Shown: positions 1 through 7,997, counted from the stretch's first letter. The stretch is DNA of 8,372 bases from Glaciecola sp964418575 (GCA_964418575.1 CAYQMI010000134.1:1-8372); one strand, 5' to 3'. The notes: generated from the letters alone by a model not told the origin. Made by a program: numbers and translations.

Positions 1-1259
1 CTAATATTGGGCGCAAAGGTTTTCTTGAGCAAGTCATGGGAGACCGATGTCGATATTACCAGTAGCAAGCCCGCTGATGTTGACAGCGCTGCTGCAACCC
101 CGCCTGCGGCCACTAATGCAATTACCCATGCTGGTAAGCCTGCAATTTCTGGGTTAGCTAATACCATGATGTCGCGATCAATTGTCATTTCATTGCGCTC
201 ATCACCCGAGTAGAACATTCTGCCGTCGCCATTCTTATCTTCGTGAGAAATCAAACCAGTTTCTTTCCACGTTTTAATCCATCCTGGCGTTTCGCTAAGC
301 GGCGTTCCGGTTTGTTCAACACCATTGATAGTCTCAATCATGTTTACACGAGCGAATGCAGCTAAAGCAGGCGCAGTAGTGTAAAGAAGTGCGATAAACG
401 CTAGTGCCCAACCTGCACTCTTACGCGCATCTGAAACTTTAGGAACCGTGAAAAAGCGCACAATAACGTGTGGCAAACCAGCTGTACCCACCATCAAAGC
501 AAAGGTAATCGCAAATACATCAATCATGCTTTTGCTGCCTGAGGTATATTCATTAAAACCTAAAGAAGTTGATAAGCCATCAAGTTTATCAAGCAAGAAT
601 ACACCTGAGCCATCAGCTAAAGTTGCGCCAAAGCCCGTCATTGGAAGAATGTGACCGGTTACCATCATGGAAATAAATACCGCAGGTACCAAGTAAGCAA
701 AAATCAGTACGCAAAATTGTGCAACTTGCGTATAGGTAATGCCTTTCATACCGCCTAGTACTGTGTAGAAGAATACAATACCCATACCGATGATAACGCC
801 GGTGGTGATATCCACTTCGAGGAAGCGACTGAATACCACGCCTACACCGCGCATTTGTCCGATTACATAAGTAAAGCAAACAATGATTGCGCAAATTACG
901 GCAACGGTTCTAGCCGTTTGGCTGTAGTAGCGGTCGCCAATAAAATCAGGAACCGTGAATTTACCAAACTTACGTAAATAAGGCGCTAAGCAAAGTGCGA
1001 GTAATACGTAACCGCCTGTCCAGCCCATTAGATATACAGCGCCATCGTAGCCCATGAAAGAAATTAAGCCTGCCATTGAAATAAATGAGGCTGCAGACAT
1101 CCAATCAGCTGCGGTTGCCATGCCGTTAAGCACTGGCGGCACACCACCACCTGCAACGTAGAAGTCGGTAGTTGAGCCAGCTCTGGCCCATATTGCAATG
1201 CCTATGTAGAGAAGAAAAGACGCCCCTACAATTAAAAATGTTAGTACTTGAACGCTCAT
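1..1259 (-). CDS. Sodium:solute symporter, VC_2705/ActP-like (3' end outside window)
   Basis: Inner-membrane Na+-coupled carrier of the SSS/SLC5 family, probably importing acetate or another short carboxylate; the substrate is inferred from the neighbours. I translated it by hand from the ATG at 1259 down to base 1 without a stop: 419 codons are visible and the C-terminal part lies beyond the window. The N-terminus (MSVQVLTFLIVGASFLLYIG) is a first membrane helix. It is followed by the family signatures FYVAGGG (about residues 33-39), ATAADWMSAASF (about 47-58), GQMRG and VLGGMKGITYTQVAQ. GGVAAALSTSAGLLL holds S393-T394-S395, matching the Na+-ligand Ser/Thr of PutP. A polar insert near 341-346 reads DKNGDG, like a calcium-binding loop. 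The start lies 2 bp after the DUF4212 stop, and its Shine-Dalgarno GAGGA is made of the last codons of that gene, so translation is probably coupled. The alternative ActP proper (yjcG type) usually pairs with a different small partner, so the VC_2705 subfamily fits better. Confidence 0.93.
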   Translation of the reverse strand, partial: MSVQVLTFLIVGASFLLYIGIAIWARAGSTTDFYVAGGGVPPVLNGMATAADWMSAASFISMAGLISFMGYDGAVYLMGWTGGYVLLALCLAPYLRKFGKFTVPDFIGDRYYSQTARTVAVICAIIVCFTYVIGQMRGVGVVFSRFLEVDITTGVIIGMGIVFFYTVLGGMKGITYTQVAQFCVLIFAYLVPAVFISMMVTGHILPMTGFGATLADGSGVFLLDKLDGLSTSLGFNEYTSGSKSMIDVFAITFALMVGTAGLPHVIVRFFTVPKVSDARKSAGWALAFIALLYTTAPALAAFARVNMIETINGVEQTGTPLSETPGWIKTWKETGLISHEDKNGDGRMFYSGDERNEMTIDRDIMVLANPEIAGLPAWVIALVAAGGVAAALSTSAGLLLVISTSVSHDLLKKTFAPNI

Positions 1260-1261
1260 AA

Positions 1262-1528
1262 TTATTCCTCGTCTACGCCGTATTTTTTATCTAAATCATT
1301 CATTAACTTCATGTAAATGAAAATCAAAGCTACGAATACATAGATTGCTCCTTGTTGAGCAAACCAAAAGCCCAACTTAAATCCAAAAAAGTGGATATTA
1401 TTGAGCTGTTCTACAAATAAAATGCCGGCGCCGAATGAGACGACAAACCAGACCGTTAAAAGCTTAAAAAGAATTGAGAGATTCTCTTTCCAATAGGCTT
1501 TTTGATCGTCTTCGTTTTTAAAACTCAT
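1262..1528 (-). CDS. DUF4212 small membrane subunit of the sodium:solute symporter
   Basis: An 88-residue membrane protein of the DUF4212 family, annotated as the small subunit of VC_2705-type sodium:solute symporters. Its exact role (assembly or modulation) is not established. The sequence begins with a soluble stretch MSFKNEDDQKAYWKENL and then has two hydrophobic helices, about residues 17-40 (ILFKLLTVWFVVSFGAGILFV) and 53-75 (FWFAQQGAIYVFVALIFIYM). It ends in a short charged tail, LDKKYGVDEE. The aromatic-rich YWKEN, FGFKLGFWFAQQG and IYMKLM blocks are typical of the family, and the length is normal. The ATG at 1528 has an AGAGGA Shine-Dalgarno 8 nt upstream. It is the first gene of a leftward pair; the symporter follows after 2 bp. 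It is transcribed divergently from the sensor-kinase gene, so both share the 1529-1785 control region. Confidence 0.93.
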   Translation of the reverse strand: MSFKNEDDQKAYWKENLSILFKLLTVWFVVSFGAGILFVEQLNNIHFFGFKLGFWFAQQGAIYVFVALIFIYMKLMNDLDKKYGVDEE

Positions 1529-1584
1529 CTTTAAAGTCCTCTACCAAATTAAATAAGTGTGCTGCAATTTACATTTCAGTAACG

Positions 1585-1656
1585 ATAGGTTTTGTAGTTA
1601 TATTTGCTGGCTGCATGCATCTTGCCTAACCGCCGCAACACACCCGCAAAACCTAT
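1585..1656 (-). promoter_or_regulatory. Inverted repeat in the symporter leader; possible structured 5' RNA
   Basis: The arms are ATAGGTTTTG at 1585-1594 and CAAAACCTAT at 1647-1656. Each extends by one more paired base (G1584/C1657), giving an 11-bp perfect inverted repeat around a 52-nt centre. It lies upstream of the DUF4212 ATG, in what would be the 5' leader if transcription starts near the conserved element at 1704-1716. The stretch 1621-1680 is strongly C-over-G on the top strand, so the leftward RNA is G-rich here. It could be a long-loop RNA stem or a pair of operator half-sites. No known riboswitch is recognised. Confidence 0.35.
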
Positions 1657-1703
1657 CCCTACTGGCCTGATGACCACTCTAGTTTTGTTAGCATTGACGT
1701 GAA

Positions 1704-1716
1704 ATGAGACCTTGGT
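1704..1716 (-). promoter_or_regulatory. Conserved operator-like element (site 1), candidate CrbR site
   Basis: On the minus strand this reads ACCAAGGTCTCAT. In a slightly wider frame (1707-1718) it is a perfect dyad, AGACC-AA-GGTCT. The same 13-bp core occurs upstream of acs (8052-8064) and of the exported protein (8139-8151). Against the acs copy the similarity runs over 22 bp (1702-1723 versus 8050-8071) with only 3 differences. It sits 69 bp before the kinase ATG and 175 bp before the DUF4212 ATG. A short dyad of this size suits a NarL/LuxR-type dimer. Assignment to CrbR is inference. Confidence 0.6.
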
Positions 1717-1740
1717 CTTACGGTCTTAGTATTATATTGT
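1712..1740 (+). promoter_or_regulatory. Possible crbS promoter overlapping site 1
   Basis: TTGGTC (1712-1717) and TATTGT (1735-1740) are separated by 17 bp and would start transcription about 40 bp before the crbS ATG. The match to the sigma-70 consensus is only fair. The -35-like hexamer lies inside the conserved element, so a bound regulator would affect this promoter directly. This is a by-eye call, and the AT-rich context offers other -10 choices such as TATTAT at 1730. Confidence 0.3.
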
Positions 1741-1785
1741 TATGTGATAAAGTAGGAATTGTTAAAAGCTTGTATAGGAATTTAC

Positions 1786-4700
1786 ATGTCGATCGGTTGG
1801 ATAGCACTGGCTCTAGCGTATTTAGTACTCTTATTTTGGATAGCAAAATGGGGTGATCGTAACTCACCGACGGCTCGCTGGATCACGTCTCATCCTTTAG
1901 TCTACTGTCTGGCTTTAGGCATATATTGTACCGCCTGGACTTTCTTTGGCGCAGTCGGGCAGTCAAGCACGCAGCAGTGGATGTATCTGCCTATATTGCT
2001 CGGTCCCATCATTGTTTATGTAGTGTTTAACTCATTCATCTATAAGCTTACTCACGTCAGTAAAAAGCAGCACATTAGCACCATTGCAGATTTCATAAGC
2101 TCGCGTTATGGCAAGCGGCAAGTGGTTGCATTGTTGGTCACTATCATTGCGCTACTCGCCACTATTCCTTACATCGCGTTGCAGTTAAAGGCCATTGGCT
2201 CGACTTTTCAAATGATTACAGAGCAAACTGATAGTCAGTTAATTATTGTGATCGCAAGTCTGTTTATTGCGCTATTTGCGATGTACTTCGGTACCCGCAA
2301 CACCGACGTGACGCAGTATAGAAGAGGCTTAATATTGGCAATCGCTTTTGAGTCCTGCATAAAGCTCATCGCCTTGGTATTGGTTGCCTTTGTTGGTTAT
2401 CAGTATTGGCAGGCTCAAGGGTCTGAACGATTTTTAATGGAGTATGGTTCAAGCAATGCGCTTTCTGCATTTACGGGTTTAAGTTTTTGGGCGCAAACCT
2501 TAATGGCAGCTGCCGCTATTGTATGCTTGCCTCGTCAGTTCCATGTCACGGTTATCGACAACCTACACCTTGATCACATTCGAAAAGCACGCTGGTATTT
2601 TCCTGCTTATCTTGCCCTGATTGCTATTACTATTCCGATTATTGCCACCGCAGGAAATGCAATTTTTGCCAACAACCCAATATCTGGTGACGAATACGTC
2701 ATGGGGATTGCGCTATTCTCTGAGTCAATTCTTCTGCAAGTTGTTGTGTTTGTGGGCGGGCTTTCGGCAGCGACTGCCATGATAATTATTGCCACACTTA
2801 CCTTAAGCACCATGATCACAAACGACGTGATTTTGCCCAAGGTGATGGACAGAGGAACTAAGCAAGGCTCTGATAAAGTAAGACGAATTAAAATGATTCG
2901 TCGCTACGTGATTTTCTCTATCCTGTTGTTGGCCTTCGGCTACCAACAGCAGATGGCCTACTCAGCACCGCTGGCATCCATTGGCTTATTGGCCTTTTCT
3001 TTAGTGATTCAATTATTGCCTGCGATTGTTGGCGGCTTGTATTGGCAGCGGGGTCATGCGCACGGCGTTTATGCCGGGCTTTTAAGCGGCTTTGTTGTAT
3101 GGCTTATGTTTTTGCTCTTTCCTTTGATTGAACCGAGCACTGGCGCTTATCAAACCGATATTGTTGCGCAAGGGGCCCTACTCAGTTTGTCGGCAAATAT
3201 AATTGCTTATGTTGGTTTTTCGATTATGTCGACGCCGCGGCTCATCGATAGAATTCAAGCAAAAGCATTTGTTGAACCAACTGCATATAATAAAGCATTT
3301 AAAAGTGACACTCGCTTTGAAGTTACCGTGTCAGATTTGCAAACCTTGATTGCTCGTTTCAGTGGGGAGCATCGTTGCAAACAACTATTCGAAGATTACG
3401 AGAAACAAAACAATGAGTCTTTACATAATGATGATAAAGCTAGCGAAGACTTTTTAGAGTTTTGTGAAAGGGCGTTGGGCGGCGTGGTTGGTTCATCAAG
3501 CGCCAAAGCACTTATAGATAGTGTTGTACGCGGCAAAAAACTGGATATTACCGAAGTTGTTAACTTCTTTGATGATACGACCCAAGCAATGCAATTTAAT
3601 ATGAGTGCGCTGCTTACCTCGCTAGAAAATATCGACCAAGGTATTAGCGTGGTTGATAAAAACTTAAATTTAGTTGCATGGAATAAACGCTATATTGACT
3701 TGTTTTCTTACCCTGAAGATATGGTACAAGTAGGTGCGTCGGTAGAAGAACTCATTCGCCATAACGTCCTTCGCGGCGACTGCGGGCCTGGCGAGTTAGA
3801 CATTCAGATTCAAAAGCGCATGGAGCACTTACGCAATGGCACGCCACATAGGTTTACTCGCCAGAGAGACGATGGTCATGTTATCGAAATGGTGGGTAAT
3901 CCATTGCCAGGCGGAGGCTTTGTAACAAGCTTTCACGACATTACCGGCCATGTTGAAGTGCAGCAAGCGCTTAAAGAGTCGAATATTGACCTTGCCGCTA
4001 GAGTCGTCAAAAGGACTGAAGAAGTTCACTCTATTAACGCTGAACTGCGGCTTGAAATAGAGCGACGTAATCACTTGGAGAAAAAACTCATTCGGGCACG
4101 CAAAGAGGCCGAAGATGCCAACGCCAGCAAAACTCGCTTTTTGGCTTTAGCAAGCCATGATGTGTTGCAACCGCTAAATGCTGCGAAGCTGTATTTAACG
4201 GTTTTAGAAGAAGCAGACCTTGCTTCGGATTTAAAGAATACAATTCGTAAGCTAAGTGACTCGGTTGTTTCAAGTGAAACCCTAATTAGCACAATATTAG
4301 ATATTTCGCGTCTCGACCAAGGCGAACTTAAACCTTTTATTGAAACCATTAACGTAACAGAAATCGTTACTCCCATCATCAATGAAATGACGATGAAAGC
4401 GAAAGAGAAAGGATTGATATTTAGAAGTCGTTTGCAAAACTGTTACATAAGTGCCGATAAAACTTATCTGTATAGAATAGTGCAAAACCTGGCTTCAAAC
4501 GCGGTTAAATATACTCGTAAGGGAAAAGTACTTTTAACTGTGCGCGTGGTGAATGAGCGGGTGCGCATTGAACTTCGCGATACCGGGATTGGTATTCCTG
4601 AACTGCAACAAGCGGCAATTTTTAGTGACTTTTATCGGGTAGAGAACTCCCAAGAGCAAGGAATTGGTTTGGGCTTAGGCGTTGTGAAACGCCTAACTCA

Positions 4701-5220
4701 GCAACTAAACTGCCAAGTTAAGGTAAATTCTGAAGAAGGAAAAGGCTCTTTCTTTTCAATTGAGTTCAATCAAGTACCTCCGCCAGAATCAGCTAAGGTA
4801 ATTAAGTTACCGACTCAGTCAATGTTTATGAAATTGAAGATTTTATGCATTGATGACCAAAGTGAAAACCTTGACGCCATGCAAACACTGCTGTCGAAAT
4901 GGGGTATACAGGTGCAAACGGCGCAAAGCTATGAAAAAGCCATTCCGATTGCTAGAGACTTCCAACCGCATATTTTGTTAGTCGACTATCAACTTGGACG
5001 AGGACCTGATGGACTGGAGATAATAGATCTCATCCGCCAACAGCAAAATACTATTTTGCCAGCTTGCTTGGTTACCGCTCAACGTGGTGATGAATTAATG
5101 AAAGCCTGTAACGAAAGTGGGGTGAACTATTTATCGAAGCCTTTAAAACCGGCTAAACTGCGTACCTTGATTCAGAGCATGACCAAGTTCATCCGCCATG
5201 TAGAGGTGGCCGATAAATAG
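1786..5220 (+). CDS. crbS: CrbS-type hybrid sensor histidine kinase (SLC5-STAC-PAS-HisKA-HATPase-REC)
   Basis: Membrane hybrid kinase of the CbrA/CrbS group; CrbS with CrbR activates acs in Vibrio and Pseudomonas. It has 1144 residues from the ATG at 1786. Domains: an SLC5-like membrane part, about residues 1-485, with roughly a dozen helices; STAC, about 515-580; PAS, about 606-725 (LENIDQGISVVDKNLNLVAW); a coiled coil, about 725-780; HisKA with FLALASHD, phosphoacceptor H791; N-box QNLASNAVKYT (N901, N905); DTGIGIP from D932; GIGLGLG from G959; and REC with D1023-D1024, phosphoacceptor D1067 and K1118. I chose ATG 1786 because AGGA lies 6 nt upstream. The TTG at 1759 has its AGGA only 1 nt away and adds nine polar residues before the first helix. 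The Na+-site Ser/Thr seen in the adjacent symporter is replaced by A331-M332. It is convergent with crbR, 25 bp apart, and no terminator is visible between them. Confidence 0.93.
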   Translation: MSIGWIALALAYLVLLFWIAKWGDRNSPTARWITSHPLVYCLALGIYCTAWTFFGAVGQSSTQQWMYLPILLGPIIVYVVFNSFIYKLTHVSKKQHISTIADFISSRYGKRQVVALLVTIIALLATIPYIALQLKAIGSTFQMITEQTDSQLIIVIASLFIALFAMYFGTRNTDVTQYRRGLILAIAFESCIKLIALVLVAFVGYQYWQAQGSERFLMEYGSSNALSAFTGLSFWAQTLMAAAAIVCLPRQFHVTVIDNLHLDHIRKARWYFPAYLALIAITIPIIATAGNAIFANNPISGDEYVMGIALFSESILLQVVVFVGGLSAATAMIIIATLTLSTMITNDVILPKVMDRGTKQGSDKVRRIKMIRRYVIFSILLLAFGYQQQMAYSAPLASIGLLAFSLVIQLLPAIVGGLYWQRGHAHGVYAGLLSGFVVWLMFLLFPLIEPSTGAYQTDIVAQGALLSLSANIIAYVGFSIMSTPRLIDRIQAKAFVEPTAYNKAFKSDTRFEVTVSDLQTLIARFSGEHRCKQLFEDYEKQNNESLHNDDKASEDFLEFCERALGGVVGSSSAKALIDSVVRGKKLDITEVVNFFDDTTQAMQFNMSALLTSLENIDQGISVVDKNLNLVAWNKRYIDLFSYPEDMVQVGASVEELIRHNVLRGDCGPGELDIQIQKRMEHLRNGTPHRFTRQRDDGHVIEMVGNPLPGGGFVTSFHDITGHVEVQQALKESNIDLAARVVKRTEEVHSINAELRLEIERRNHLEKKLIRARKEAEDANASKTRFLALASHDVLQPLNAAKLYLTVLEEADLASDLKNTIRKLSDSVVSSETLISTILDISRLDQGELKPFIETINVTEIVTPIINEMTMKAKEKGLIFRSRLQNCYISADKTYLYRIVQNLASNAVKYTRKGKVLLTVRVVNERVRIELRDTGIGIPELQQAAIFSDFYRVENSQEQGIGLGLGVVKRLTQQLNCQVKVNSEEGKGSFFSIEFNQVPPPESAKVIKLPTQSMFMKLKILCIDDQSENLDAMQTLLSKWGIQVQTAQSYEKAIPIARDFQPHILLVDYQLGRGPDGLEIIDLIRQQQNTILPACLVTAQRGDELMKACNESGVNYLSKPLKPAKLRTLIQSMTKFIRHVEVADK

Positions 5221-5245
5221 GCTATTAAAAAATGAGAATTGTTGG

Positions 5246-5899
5246 CTAGACCGCTTCTTTAGCAGGTGGCTCAAGTTGTAATTGTGATGCTATTAATACA
5301 GCTTGAGTGCGATTGTTTATACCTAGCTTACGAAAAATAGCGGTTACATGGGCTTTAACCGTAGCTTCAGCAATCTCAAGATTGTAACCAATTTGCTTAT
5401 TCAATAATCCGTCGCGCATGTAGCACAATACTTTGTATTGTGATGGCGTGAGACTAGATACATTTTCTGCCAACTCAGAAAACTTCTCATCTACGTCTTG
5501 AATTTGAAGCCTAACCGCCTCTGGAACCCAAACGTCACCTTCAAGCATATTGGTGAGTGCTTCTTTAATTTCTTTTGCACTTGCAGTTTTAGGAATGAAT
5601 CCCATGGCGCCCAGACCAACAATTTTTGAAATTAATGAGGCGTCTTCAGTTCCCGATACCACTGCTATAGGTAAGCCTGGAAAAGTTTTTTGAATATGCA
5701 AAAACCCAAACAAATCGCTGCTGCCGGGCATGTGCAAATCAAGCATAACTAAGTCGACGTCGTTAGACTCAAGAGTGGTGACGGTAGAGTTTAAATCACC
5801 CGACTCCAAAATTGTTAAATCTGTAAATGCGACAGATAAAGCACCTTTCAAAGCATCTCTGTATAGAGGATGATCATCAGCGATAAGTAGAGTCACCAT
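5246..5899 (-). CDS. crbR: CrbR-type NarL/LuxR family response regulator
   Basis: Cytoplasmic DNA-binding response regulator of 217 residues and the likely partner of the convergent sensor kinase. The receiver domain, about residues 3-118, has D8-D9, phosphoacceptor D54 (VMLDLHMPG), T84 region VSGTED and K104 (GFIPKTAS). After a linker, a LuxR-type helix-turn-helix occupies about 148-205, with LTPSQYKVL, NKQIGYNLEIAEATVKAH and IFRKLGINNRTQAV. The ATG at 5899 is followed at once by the REC core, and only a weak GAG precedes it. In Vibrio cholerae and pseudomonads the homologue (CrbR, also ErdR) activates acs and acetate-use genes. Its position between the kinase gene and acs supports the same job here. 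It is separated from upstream acs by a terminator, so it probably has its own promoter. Another LuxR-type regulator (UhpA/NarL group) is possible from sequence alone, but the context argues for CrbR. Confidence 0.9.
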   Translation of the reverse strand: MVTLLIADDHPLYRDALKGALSVAFTDLTILESGDLNSTVTTLESNDVDLVMLDLHMPGSSDLFGFLHIQKTFPGLPIAVVSGTEDASLISKIVGLGAMGFIPKTASAKEIKEALTNMLEGDVWVPEAVRLQIQDVDEKFSELAENVSSLTPSQYKVLCYMRDGLLNKQIGYNLEIAEATVKAHVTAIFRKLGINNRTQAVLIASQLQLEPPAKEAV

Positions 5900-5915
5900 A
5901 GCGAAATCTCGTTAC

Positions 5916-5946
5916 GTTATACGTTTAATTGTTTTGAGTTTAACAA
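5916..5946 (-). promoter_or_regulatory. Possible crbR promoter
   Basis: On the minus strand a TATAAC -10-like hexamer (5916-5921) lies about 17 bp before the crbR ATG. Possible -35 hexamers are TTAAAC (5938-5943, 16-bp spacer) or TTGTTA (5941-5946, 19-bp spacer). TTAACAA is repeated directly at 5940-5946 and 5951-5957. The 13-bp element found at the other promoters is not present here in recognisable form, which suggests crbR is not under the same control. By-eye evidence only. Confidence 0.3.
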
Positions 5947-5992
5947 GATGTTAACAAAGAGGGAAGTACCAATTTGCTTATACTCGAGCCAT

Positions 5993-6016
5993 AAAAAAAG
6001 GGGCAAATGCCCCTTT
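5993..6016 (-). terminator. Rho-independent terminator of acs
   Basis: On the minus strand there is an 8-bp perfect stem, AAAGGGGC / GCCCCTTT (arms 6009-6016 and 5997-6004), with a 4-nt loop. The stem is followed by a T run formed by the A tract at 5993-5999. It begins 24 bp after the acs stop codon in the direction of acs transcription. On the plus strand there is no T tract after the stem, so it is directional. It should limit read-through from acs into crbR. Confidence 0.85.
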
Positions 6017-6040
6017 GTAAAAAACGTCTAGTTTCAATAA

Positions 6041-7984
6041 CTAACGATTAAGTCGCTTATCGACCAAGGAATCGACAACTGATGGGTCAGCTAGTGTAGA
6101 CGTGTCGCCCAGCTGCTCATGCTCATTAGCTGCAATTTTACGCAATATGCGGCGCATGATTTTACCTGAACGCGTTTTCGGAAGACCAGAAGTCCACTGA
6201 ATTAAATCAGGGGTTGCAATTGGGCTTAACTCTTTTCTTACCCAAGTGCGTATCTCTTTGGTCAAGTCGTCATTCGCTTCCACACCTTCAATTGGAGTGA
6301 TATATACATAAATACCCTGCCCTTTGATGTCGTGTGGGAAGCCAACAACAGCAGCTTCTGCAATACTTGGATGCGCCACTAAGGCAGATTCAATTTCCGC
6401 AGTACCTAAACGGTGACCCGATACATTGAGTACATCATCTACACGGCCTGTAATCCAATAAAAGCCATCTTCATCGCGACGAGCGCCGTCACCCGTAAAG
6501 TATACGTCTGGATAAGCGCTGAAGTAGGTTTCAATGAAGCGCTTATGGTCGCCATATACTGTGCGAGCTTGTGATGGCCAGCTGTCTTTTATTACTAAAT
6601 TACCTTCAGCCACACCTTCTAAGGCAGTACCTTCAGCATCAAACAATGCTGGCTGAACACCAAATAAGGGGCGTGTCGCTGAACCTGGCTTCAGCGAGGT
6701 TGCCGCTGGTAATGGCGCAATCATCATGCCGCCCGTTTCGGTTTGCCACCATGAGTCAATAATAGGGCAACGGCTTTGCCCAATAACGCGGTGGTACCAT
6801 TCCCAAGCTTCAGGGTTAATTGGCTCACCCACAGAACCAAGCACGCGCAGCGTAGATAGGTCACAGCCCTCAACTGGCTTTTCACCATGTGCCATTAATG
6901 CCCGAATTGCAGTAGGAGCGGTATATAGACTATTTACCTTATACTTTTCAACTACTTGTGCGATTCTTCTTACGTCAGGATAGGTTGGAACTCCTTCAAA
7001 GAATACTTGCGTTGCACCGCACGCTAGTGGGCCGTAGGTCATGTAACTGTGCCCGGTGATCCAGCCAACATCTGCTGTACACCAATATACGTCATCTTCT
7101 TTATAGTCGAATGCATAGCGGAAGGTCATTGCGGTATATAGCAAGTAACCACCCGTAGTATGCACTACGCCTTTAGGCTGACCGGTTGAGCCTGAGGTAT
7201 ATAAGATAAACAGAGGGTCCTCGGCATTCATTGACTCTGGCTCACACTGCGCTGAGCAATCGTCTATAAGCTCATGCCACCAAACATCAACATCTGCATT
7301 CCACGCGATATCTCCGCCAGTTAACTTGTGAGTCAGAACAGCGGTTATGCTTGGGCATGCACCATTTGCGATGGCTTCATCAACATTGGCTTTTAGAGGT
7401 ACACTGCGCCCCGCTCTGCGGCCTTGGTCTGCTGTGATAACTACTTTTGCATCACTGTTGTTAATGCGATCAGCAATAGCATTTGGCGAAAAGCCGCCAA
7501 AGATCACAGAGTGCACCGCACCGATTCGGGCACAGGCCAACATAGCGTAGGCCGCATGAGGGATCATGGGCATATAAATGGCTACTCTATCGCCTTTTTG
7601 TACACCCAGTTTTTTCAGTCCGTTAGCAAGCTTACATACTTCATAGTGTAACTGTTGATAGCTGACTGTCTCAGACTGCTCAGGCGAATCCCCTTCCCAG
7701 AAAATCGCGGTCTTTTTGGCGTTTTTCTCAAGATGGCGGTCAATACAGTTGTAGCTAGCATTTAATTCGCCATCTTCAAACCACTTAATTTCGCAGTCTG
7801 TTTGGCTAAAACTCGTGTTTTTAATAATGCTCGGCTTTTTATACCAATCTAATTCGTCTAGTTGGCCTCGCCAAAAGGCATCTGGGTCTTCAACAGAGTC
7901 CTTGTACATCGCCTGATAATCGTCATCGCTAAAGTGAGGTTTTTGTAACAGTGACTCAGGCACTGGATAGGTTTTGGCACTCAT
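6041..7984 (-). CDS. acs: Acetyl-CoA synthetase (AMP-forming)
   Basis: Cytoplasmic enzyme that converts acetate, ATP and CoA to acetyl-CoA, AMP and PPi through acetyl-AMP: the high-affinity route of acetate use. It has 647 residues, against about 652 for E. coli Acs. Seen in order: an N-terminal ACAS region with AMYKDSV and DAFW; the P-loop YTSGSTGQPKG (262-272); WWQTETGG (412-419), including the Trp that favours small acyl groups; TGD (497-499); hinge GRVDDVLNVSGHRLG (513-527); and PKTRSGKIMRRIL, whose K608 matches the lysine acetylated by Pat-type enzymes in Salmonella Acs. I chose the ATG at 7984: GGAGG lies 8 nt upstream, and MSAKTYPVPES aligns with known Acs N-termini. An in-frame TTG at 8050 would add 22 residues and lacks such support. 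The gene is expected to be activated by CrbR through the element at 8052-8064. Confidence 0.98.
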   Translation of the reverse strand: MSAKTYPVPESLLQKPHFSDDDYQAMYKDSVEDPDAFWRGQLDELDWYKKPSIIKNTSFSQTDCEIKWFEDGELNASYNCIDRHLEKNAKKTAIFWEGDSPEQSETVSYQQLHYEVCKLANGLKKLGVQKGDRVAIYMPMIPHAAYAMLACARIGAVHSVIFGGFSPNAIADRINNSDAKVVITADQGRRAGRSVPLKANVDEAIANGACPSITAVLTHKLTGGDIAWNADVDVWWHELIDDCSAQCEPESMNAEDPLFILYTSGSTGQPKGVVHTTGGYLLYTAMTFRYAFDYKEDDVYWCTADVGWITGHSYMTYGPLACGATQVFFEGVPTYPDVRRIAQVVEKYKVNSLYTAPTAIRALMAHGEKPVEGCDLSTLRVLGSVGEPINPEAWEWYHRVIGQSRCPIIDSWWQTETGGMMIAPLPAATSLKPGSATRPLFGVQPALFDAEGTALEGVAEGNLVIKDSWPSQARTVYGDHKRFIETYFSAYPDVYFTGDGARRDEDGFYWITGRVDDVLNVSGHRLGTAEIESALVAHPSIAEAAVVGFPHDIKGQGIYVYITPIEGVEANDDLTKEIRTWVRKELSPIATPDLIQWTSGLPKTRSGKIMRRILRKIAANEHEQLGDTSTLADPSVVDSLVDKRLNR

Positions 7985-7992
7985 TGATTCTG

Positions 7993-7997
7993 CCTCC
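7993..7997 (-). promoter_or_regulatory. acs ribosome binding site (decides the start)
   Basis: GGAGG on the minus strand, 8 nt before the ATG at 7984. It supports that start over the upstream in-frame TTG at 8050, which would place the conserved regulatory element directly beside the start codon. Confidence 0.85.

Noticed and set aside
4071..4382. Open frame of about 100 codons on the strand opposite crbS
   Set aside because: It lies entirely inside the HisKA/HATPase coding region, shows no recognisable domain, and is best explained as a shadow of the real frame. The same applies to frames at 2607-2840, 3829-4074, 613-894 and 6571-6983.
5949..5956. TGTTAACA palindrome upstream of crbR, also present upstream of acs at 8020-8027
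   Set aside because: It is an 8-bp AT-rich palindrome with no further shared flanks, too weak to claim as a common operator.
5968..5981. ACCAATTTGCTTAT upstream of crbR as a fourth copy of the element
   Set aside because: It needs a one-base insertion and misses the GTCTC half, so it is no better than chance.
6183..6195. AGACC-AGA-AGTCC dyad-like stretch resembling the element
   Set aside because: It lies inside the conserved acs coding sequence (around SGLPK), where codon constraint explains it, and its spacing differs from the intergenic sites.
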